This document shows, in pieces, positions 61,265-64,000 of a stretch of DNA of 64,000 nucleotides. Where the stretch lies: NCBI GenBank assembly GCA_000151295.1, contig GG745342.1:904701-968700 (forward strand), in the 5' to 3' direction. The notes under the pieces are model-generated. The model saw only the letters and a program-made list of their open reading frames with translations. It had not been told where the DNA came from and ran no database searches. This DNA comes from Allomyces macrogynus ATCC 38327. Lineage: Eukaryota; Blastocladiomycota; Blastocladiomycetes; Blastocladiales; Blastocladiaceae. The position numbers and the translations under genes are program-made. Numbering within the stretch: the first letter of the stretch is position 1; each line of letters opens with the position of its first letter.

Positions 61265-62624
61265 ATGCCGCGCATTGCTCTTGGCCTTGAGGGATCGGCC
61301 AACAAGATTGGTGTCGGTATCATGCGACACTCGGACGACGGATCCGTGCAAGAAGTGCTGGCCAATGTTCGGCACACATACATTACCCCGCCTGGCACGG
61401 GCTTTTTGCCTAAGGACACGGCCGTGCACCATCGCGAGTGGATCTTGCCGCTGATCCAGCAGGCCCTCAACGACGCCAAGATTACGCCCAAGGATATCGA
61501 CGTGATTTGCTACACGAAAGGTGGCTGTGATGCCTGGACCAGATGCAATTGCGATCGCGACCCACGCAAGAACTGACCTCGGCGTGTCGCTAGAATTCTA
61601 GGGCCCGGCATGGGCCCGCCGCTGCAGTCGGTCGCCGTCGTTGCGCGCACCTTGTCGCTGCAGTGGAAGAAGCCGATTTACGGTGTCAACCATTGCATTG
61701 GGCGTTCGTACACTTGCATCGCTACTCGTGCCTTCGATCTGTCCCTGAAGCTGACGCGCGTGCGGCCTATACGAGTAGATATCGAGATGGGCCGGCAAAT
61801 CACGGGCGCGACCAACCCGGTCATTCTCTACGTGAGCGGCGGCAACACCCAAGTGATTGCCTACTCGCACCACCGGTACCGGATTTTCGGCGAGACAATT
61901 GATATCGCTGTGGGCAACTGCCTCGACCGGTTTGCGCGCATCATCAATCTGCCCAACGAGCCGGCGCCTGGGTACAACATTGAGCAGTACGCCAAGCGGT
62001 GTGTGTTCATTTGACCCTGAACGGGCGATATGGGGCAATCGACTGACCAGGACGTTCCGTGTTTACAGGGGAAAGACACTCATCGATCTCCCGTACTCGG
62101 TCAAGGGCATGGACATGTCGTTTTCCGGGATCTTGTCATTCCTCGAGCAGCTCGTCGCGCAGAACACGATCGTCGAGGCGGCCGACCTGCCAAACCACAC
62201 GACCCCGACCCCGACCGCGGCACCCGCCAAGCCCACTGGCAAAAAGGGCAAGAAGCGGCCCGCGGCCCCCATGCCGCGCGTCTACACCAAGGAAGATCTC
62301 TGCTTCTCGCTGCAAGAAACGGTCTTTGCCATGCTTGTCGAGACCACGGAGCGTGCCATGGCGCACGTCGGGTCCGACCAGGTGCTGGTCGTGGGCGGCG
62401 TCGGGTGCAACGAGCGGCTGCAGGGCATGATGGCCGATATGTGCACGCAGCGCAACGCCACGTGCTTTGCGACCGACGAGCGATTCTGTATTGATAACGG
62501 TATCATGATCGCGCAGGCCGGGTTGTGCATGTTGGCGGGCGCGTCGCCGCCGCTCGAGATGCACCAGACGACGGTCACACAGCGGTTCCGGACCGACGCC
62601 GTGTACGTGAGCTGGCGCGAGTGA
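61265..62624 (+). CDS. KAE1: KEOPS subunit Kae1 (OSGEP)
   Basis: Catalytic subunit of the KEOPS complex, which transfers the threonylcarbamoyl group to A37 of ANN-decoding tRNAs (t6A). Exons 61265-61520, 61602-61703, 61779-61998 and 62069-62624 give 377 aa. The start [20 protein letters not shown] is typical. [20 protein letters not shown] and [17 protein letters not shown] follow. The iron/metal ligands appear as NHCIG-HIEMGR, created by splicing, and in the C-terminal [26 protein letters not shown] and [11 protein letters not shown] are ASKHA-fold motifs. Unlike most Kae1 proteins it has a Thr/Pro then Lys-rich insertion of about 30 residues ([19 protein letters not shown]) before [19 protein letters not shown]. 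Confidence 0.95.
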
Positions 62625-63538
62625 GGATGGATGTAATCGTGGATTGCAGTATGAACGTTCCCGTTTTTGGTCCCATTTCGCGGTCGATCACGCAGTAACG
62701 CACTGCTTAGGGCACGAGTGGCGCATTGTGACGCACGATTGACGATTCCATTCTGCTTGTCACATGTTCCTCAAGCACGCCGACGGGCCCGACGCCCGCG
62801 GCGGCACTTGGATGAGGCCCGCCATGCAGGTTGAGTTCAGGCTCGATCCAAGCGTCAAGGGTCAAGTATAGACGTTGGAGCAGTTCAAGGCAAGGAACAA
62901 TATACCCATGCTTTTCCGTTCATATTCCTCAACACCCAACCTTTTGACGGGTCCCTTCCATGCAGGTTCTGGGATCTGTGAGAGGCTCGACATGTTCAGT
63001 GATACGACCGGCGACAGGAGTTGGCTAAATGATTGGGCCAATGACGGGTGCTGGAGAAGTTGCGCCCGCGTTGACGGGCTTTTTTGCGCGTGTACATGTT
63101 GATTAGGATCACTTCCAACTCTTGCTCGGGGTTCGCTGCTTGCTTCAAAGTAGTTGACATTCTGTCAACGCTTCTGGGGTGTGCTTTTGGCTGTCTTCCG
63201 CTTCGCTGAACTATGTCCTCCGACGAGGATTTGCCTCAAGTTTGAGACCCAGGTTGGCTGACTCATGTGCACATCTTCTTATCAGCTCGAGGTTGCCTCC
63301 CAAGGCTCGGCCTTGCACAACTTTCTCTCGTCAATTATCCAATCTCAGTCTCAATCTCAACCACCCACAACATCTTCAACTCGGCACAATCATGGGCGCC
63401 ATTGCCGACGAAAACGTGGCGGGTCCTGCGCCAGCACCCGCATCGATCCAATTTCGCGCGGCCTGCGCTTGCCTCGTTTCTTGCACGACAGTCACAACCA
63501 GTTCATAAAAAACACGAATTGGCTCGCTGAATGGCTTA
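62625..63538. other. Intergenic region, 0.9 kb
   Basis: 3' flank of KAE1 and 3' flank of the last gene. A short plus frame beginning MGAIADENVAGPAPAPAS (63392) has no support. Nothing else is seen. Confidence 0.4.
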
Positions 63539-64000
63539 TCATGGCAGCCTAATCGGTCGGTCTCGACATGTTTTCACCGACAGTGCCCTCAGCAGCATCA
63601 GCAGAGCAGCCGGCCGCGCCCCGGTCGCCTGGCGAATCGTCAACGACCAAAGATTCGGCAACTTGAGGCGCCACACGTAGCTATCTAGAACGCGGAGCTT
63701 GGCATCACTGTTGTGACCCTCTTCAGGGATCAGGTGCAGGTTCACAAGGGCAGGCATCGTGGGAAGCGTGAGTTCCTGCAGCAAGGAGGACCGAATTGGG
63801 AGCACGACATGGGCCGTTCGAACGAGTGGCAATGTCACACCAGCGAGAATCGTAAACACTTCAGGGGACGTCTTGAGTGTCTGAAGCCGCGGAAACACAA
63901 TAACTGGAAGTTTTGCCAGTTCTTTCCCCGCCGCTCCCGCAACTGTCAGACGGCAGGTGCGTACAGCAAGCGACTCCAATGCTGGAAGCCGAGCGAGACA
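63539..64000 (-). CDS. LRR/F-box-like protein, partial
   Basis: C-terminal 153 codons of a gene that continues past the right edge of the window; the frame is open to the last base. It has irregular leucine-rich strands: LARLPALESLAVRTCRL, FPRLQTLKTSPEVF, LLQELTLPTMPALVNLHL and KLPNLWSLTIRQATG. This pattern matches the LRR part of the F-box-type proteins common in these fungi, including the one at 44304. The F-box itself would lie outside the window, so the assignment is tentative. The stop is at 63539-63541. Confidence 0.6.
   Translation of the reverse strand, partial: CLARLPALESLAVRTCRLTVAGAAGKELAKLPVIVFPRLQTLKTSPEVFTILAGVTLPLVRTAHVVLPIRSSLLQELTLPTMPALVNLHLIPEEGHNSDAKLRVLDSYVWRLKLPNLWSLTIRQATGARPAALLMLLRALSVKTCRDRPIRLP

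Overview
The window looks like nuclear DNA of an early-diverging, zoosporic fungus. It is very GC-rich with GC-biased third codon positions. Genes are closely spaced and cut by many short introns (about 36-95 bp, a few near 200) with GTACG/GTGCG-type donors. Several genes are fungal or opisthokont in character: Ctf4/Mcl1, Sde2, an Ssh4-type SPRY protein, a DUF6604-like relic and plant-style extracellular LRRs. A six-helix Kv-type potassium channel and expanded LRR/F-box proteins point to Blastocladiomycota (Allomyces-like) or a chytrid rather than Dikarya. That placement is inference from recall, not from a search.

Layout. 1-185: homopolymer-rich, poor-quality contig edge. 0.2-1.9 kb (-): unidentified Pro/Ala-rich protein, cut off by that edge. 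2.5-7.1 kb (+): Snt1/NCoR-like SANT co-repressor. 7.5-8.6 kb (+): Ssh4-like TM-SPRY protein. 9.6-12.4 kb (+): secreted EGF + beta-propeller phytase. 12.9-14.3 kb (+): CASTOR-like double-ACT protein. 14.8-15.3 kb (-): glutaredoxin-like protein, divergent from 16.0-19.6 kb (+) Ctf4. 20.3-21.3 kb (+): Sde2. About 22.1-23.9 kb (-): DUF6604-like pseudogene. 24.3-26.1 kb (-): glycyl-tRNA synthetase, divergent from 26.5-29.0 kb (+) Kv channel. 29.5-32.1 kb (+): a small CDxQHNxCAN protein and an orphan one-pass membrane protein. 32.3-33.1 kb (-): ARFRP1/Arl3 GTPase. 33.7-34.7 kb (-): a Gln/Ser-repeat protein built of phase-0 exon modules. 35.9-37.8 kb (-): LRR receptor-like protein with one repeat per exon. 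38.1-39.5 kb (+): FHA protein. 39.6-41.6 kb (-): beta-repeat protein with a myristoylation-type N-terminus. 42-43.9 kb: CpG-depleted island. 44.3-47.4 kb (+): F-box protein with hyperacidic tail. 47.7-51.6 kb (-): BTB protein with a 24-bp coding minisatellite. 52.3-54.1 kb (-): CDF zinc transporter, divergent from 55.1-57.9 kb (+) DPH6. 58.1-58.9 kb (-): SPxK-rich basic protein. 60.0-61.0 kb (-): guanylate kinase, divergent from 61.3-62.6 kb (+) KAE1. 63.5 kb to the edge (-): partial LRR/F-box-like protein.

There are no operons or obvious functional clusters. Housekeeping genes (Ctf4, Sde2, GlyRS, ARFRP1, DPH6, GUK1, KAE1) are interspersed with lineage-specific, repeat-rich genes, and several pairs share short divergent promoters. 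Exon models were built by eye. For most genes the exon lengths add up to a whole number of codons and the spliced product restores a family motif. The least certain models are the first gene, the C-terminus of the CASTOR-like protein, the 5' end of the LRR protein and the small CDxQHNxCAN protein.

The most unusual items are the 913-bp stretch with no CpG at all, the modular Gln/Ser-repeat gene, the Kv channel whose selectivity filter lies on a 14-nt microexon, the phase-2 one-LRR-per-exon gene, and a coding minisatellite whose copies each carry a potential splice donor.
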